A stretch of 64,000 bases of DNA, from the NCBI GenBank assembly GCA_015296085.1, contig DVDT01000005.1, positions 62,001 through 126,000 on the forward strand, given 5' to 3'. Shown in pieces: positions 62,547-64,000 of this stretch. The stretch comes from Trichormus sp. M33_DOE_039. Lineage in GTDB: Bacteria; Cyanobacteriota; Cyanobacteriia; Cyanobacteriales; Nostocaceae. A program made the position numbers and the translations under genes. Numbering within the stretch: the first letter of the stretch is position 1; each line of letters starts with the position of its first letter. Below the pieces are notes generated by a model. It was not told where the DNA came from and did no database searches. It saw only the letters and a list, made by a program, of their open reading frames with translations.

Positions 62547-63488
62547 TTAATTTATATAAAATCCCAGATGATTAGCAACTGGGCGATCGCGCATTGGTAT
62601 TTTAGTATGGGTGGGAGCATTTAATATTTTTGGCTTCCCCTCTTTGTCTGGGTTTGCTACTACCAATGTAGTAGAACCTCCTCCATCGAGATTTATGGCA
62701 TTATAAACACCCAATTTTGTCATAAATTGGGTTAATTCTCTTTTAGTAAATCCTTCGCTATATAGTGGTTGTTTACCATCTACCAAAACTAACCACAATT
62801 TCTTACCTGCTTTGTCGGTAGCTGCAACTACTCTCGAATATGGTTTGTCGGTTGAGGAATTTGCATAAATATTTATTTTGGGTTTTCCTTGAAAAACTAA
62901 TACGTCATCTCCTGCTAGTCCTTGAATAGTATTTTTCGGACATTCTTCACCCCCTGGAATTTGGGCTTGATTGTTGTTATCAAAGCATAAAACATACCAA
63001 CTTGATTTTTGGCTGGTGTATATTTTATTATTAGAAATAGTTTGTCCTAATACCTTTGTCTTATCTCCACTGTGAGGATAATAATTCCACGGTGTTACCT
63101 CCCTAAAAGGATAAAAATAGCTCCCGTTGATTGCGAGTTTAACTTGAAATTCTTCGACAAATTCAGATGTTGTTCTCGCTTTGGTTTCATTGTCGATAAT
63201 TTCTTGTTCCTGGACTACGTTTTTTGCTAAATTCTCAATATCTGGAGTGACAAATGGTTTAATTCCTGGTGTATTTAAATCAATTGTCACGATATGAATG
63301 ATTACAGGACGTGGCTTTGACTCAATCAAACGCTGATAAACAATCCCTCGGAATAATTCTTGTTGTGTTTCGCTGCGGGGTGGACGACGAAAATGACCCC
63401 AACCATACATTAATATTGGTAAAGATAATAAAATAGTACCGACAATAAAGCAATAGTTAGGTGTTTTGGGAATATATCGCCATTGCAT
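62547..63488 (-). CDS. phosphodiester glycosidase-type (NAGPA) exported protein
   Basis: The 313-residue protein has an N-terminal membrane/signal segment (about 9-30, YCFIVGTILLSLPILMYGWG). A NAGPA/DUF2233-type domain follows, with INGSYFYPFREVTPWNYYP, AGKKLWLVLVDGKQPLYSEG and the catalytic-type YNAINLDGGGSTTLVV. Family members cleave phosphodiester-linked sugars or act on wall and capsule polymers. The start is set at ATG 63488. A TTG two codons upstream is also open. It is 18 bp upstream of the acetyltransferase gene on the same strand, so they may be cotranscribed. Confidence 0.86.
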   Translation of the reverse strand: MQWRYIPKTPNYCFIVGTILLSLPILMYGWGHFRRPPRSETQQELFRGIVYQRLIESKPRPVIIHIVTIDLNTPGIKPFVTPDIENLAKNVVQEQEIIDNETKARTTSEFVEEFQVKLAINGSYFYPFREVTPWNYYPHSGDKTKVLGQTISNNKIYTSQKSSWYVLCFDNNNQAQIPGGEECPKNTIQGLAGDDVLVFQGKPKINIYANSSTDKPYSRVVAATDKAGKKLWLVLVDGKQPLYSEGFTKRELTQFMTKLGVYNAINLDGGGSTTLVVANPDKEGKPKILNAPTHTKIPMRDRPVANHLGFYIN

Positions 63489-63549
63489 TGCCAAATTTGC
63501 TAATTTATTGGTAATTGGAAATTAATTTAATTTTATTCTAACCTGAGAA

Positions 63550-64000
63550 ATGGATAGTGATAATTTCAATTTTTGTCACCAAAATTTGCAAAATCGCTCA
63601 TTTAAAGCACTACAACTTCATGATGCAAATTTTAGCGGTGCTGATGTGCGTGGATGTGATTTTTCCCATGCACAATTACAAAGAGCTAATTTTGTGAAAG
63701 CGAAATTTGGTCAGTCACCTAGAATATTTCTGAGTTTGCGAATCACTGCATTCATTGTTTTATGCTTAACTTTTGTAGCAGTTAGCGAAATGGCGTTTGG
63801 CGTAATAGCAAACACTCCAGAAATACCGGCATGGTCATATACTAAAGCTCTAGTTATCAGCTTGGCAATTTCTGGAATAGGCGCAAGTTTGAGGAGAGTT
63901 TTTGCTCAAAAATCAAGCTTGGATAATTTAATTACAACTATATCAGGTGTGGCTTCAGCAGCATTAATTGGTTTTTATTATGGCGGTCTTCTACAAAATA
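63550..64000 (+). CDS. pentapeptide-repeat membrane protein (5' part)
   Basis: An open frame from ATG 63550 runs off the window end (150 codons). It begins with pentapeptide motifs (LQLHDANFSGADVRGCDFSH, LQRANFVKAKF, about 20-57), then two or three hydrophobic segments (RITAFIVLCLTFVAVSE, ALVISLAISGIGASL, ISGVASAALIGFYYGG). This resembles cyanobacterial proteins joining a short pentapeptide helix to a membrane domain. The start has no clear ribosome site. It is divergent from the NAGPA-type gene (61-bp gap). Confidence 0.7.
   Translation, partial: MDSDNFNFCHQNLQNRSFKALQLHDANFSGADVRGCDFSHAQLQRANFVKAKFGQSPRIFLSLRITAFIVLCLTFVAVSEMAFGVIANTPEIPAWSYTKALVISLAISGIGASLRRVFAQKSSLDNLITTISGVASAALIGFYYGGLLQN

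Overview
The window comes from a filamentous, probably heterocyst-forming cyanobacterium of the Nostoc/Calothrix/Tolypothrix (Fremyella) type. The signs are phycobilisome genes, many GCGATCGC (HIP1) palindromes, short tandem heptamer repeats (STRR), a B12-dependent ribonucleotide reductase carrying an intein, and the fbp-tal-zwf-opcA cluster known from Nostoc. pebA, pebB and a CpeS-type lyase indicate that the organism makes phycoerythrobilin, and so phycoerythrin, as well as phycocyanin.

Positions 1-17600 are a phycobilisome island. It holds two phycocyanin sets. The forward set (3234-7016: cpcB, cpcA, two rod linkers, cpcD) is almost free of sulfur amino acids. Across about 965 residues it keeps the five start methionines, one internal methionine and three chromophore-binding cysteines. 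This matches the sulfur-sparing 'cpc3' operon known from Calothrix/Fremyella PCC 7601. The reverse set (cpcB-cpcA, 10169-9069) has ordinary Met/Cys content and is followed by the lyase pair cpcE-cpcF. Around them lie a CpeF/MpeV-type HEAT lyase, pebA-pebB, a CpeS-family lyase, a DUF1838 protein, a divergent phycobiliprotein, and two more HEAT proteins, one of them NblB-like.

Positions 17900-30000 are mostly chromosomal housekeeping genes: a lytic transglycosylase, a UbiH-like hydroxylase, a Ser/Thr kinase, serine acetyltransferase, a flavin oxidase-like protein, and nrdJ with a 407-residue homing-type intein.

Positions 30000-50800 are an accessory locus. On the minus strand are a sigma-70-like factor, a DUF1822 protein and a TPR-CHAT (caspase-like) protein, apparently one operon. 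Divergent from it is a class II lanthipeptide cassette: a Nif11-leader precursor, a LanM with ProcM-type CCG zinc ligands, a C39-peptidase ABC exporter and an HlyD-type adaptor. Then follow a PEP-CTERM-like secreted protein, a filamentous-haemagglutinin-type protein, a CHAT-CHASE2 receptor-like protein and a DUF928 protein. A deleted Rpn/DUF4351 gene remnant lies just before the CHAT-CHASE2 gene.

Positions 51300-64000 hold an RRM RNA-binding protein, the oxidative pentose phosphate cluster fbp-tal-zwf-opcA, a glycosidase fused to a pepsin-like aspartic protease domain, cobB with heptamer repeats inside its reading frame, an acetyltransferase, a phosphodiester glycosidase-type protein and the start of a pentapeptide membrane protein. 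No tRNA, rRNA, CRISPR array or intact insertion sequence was seen.
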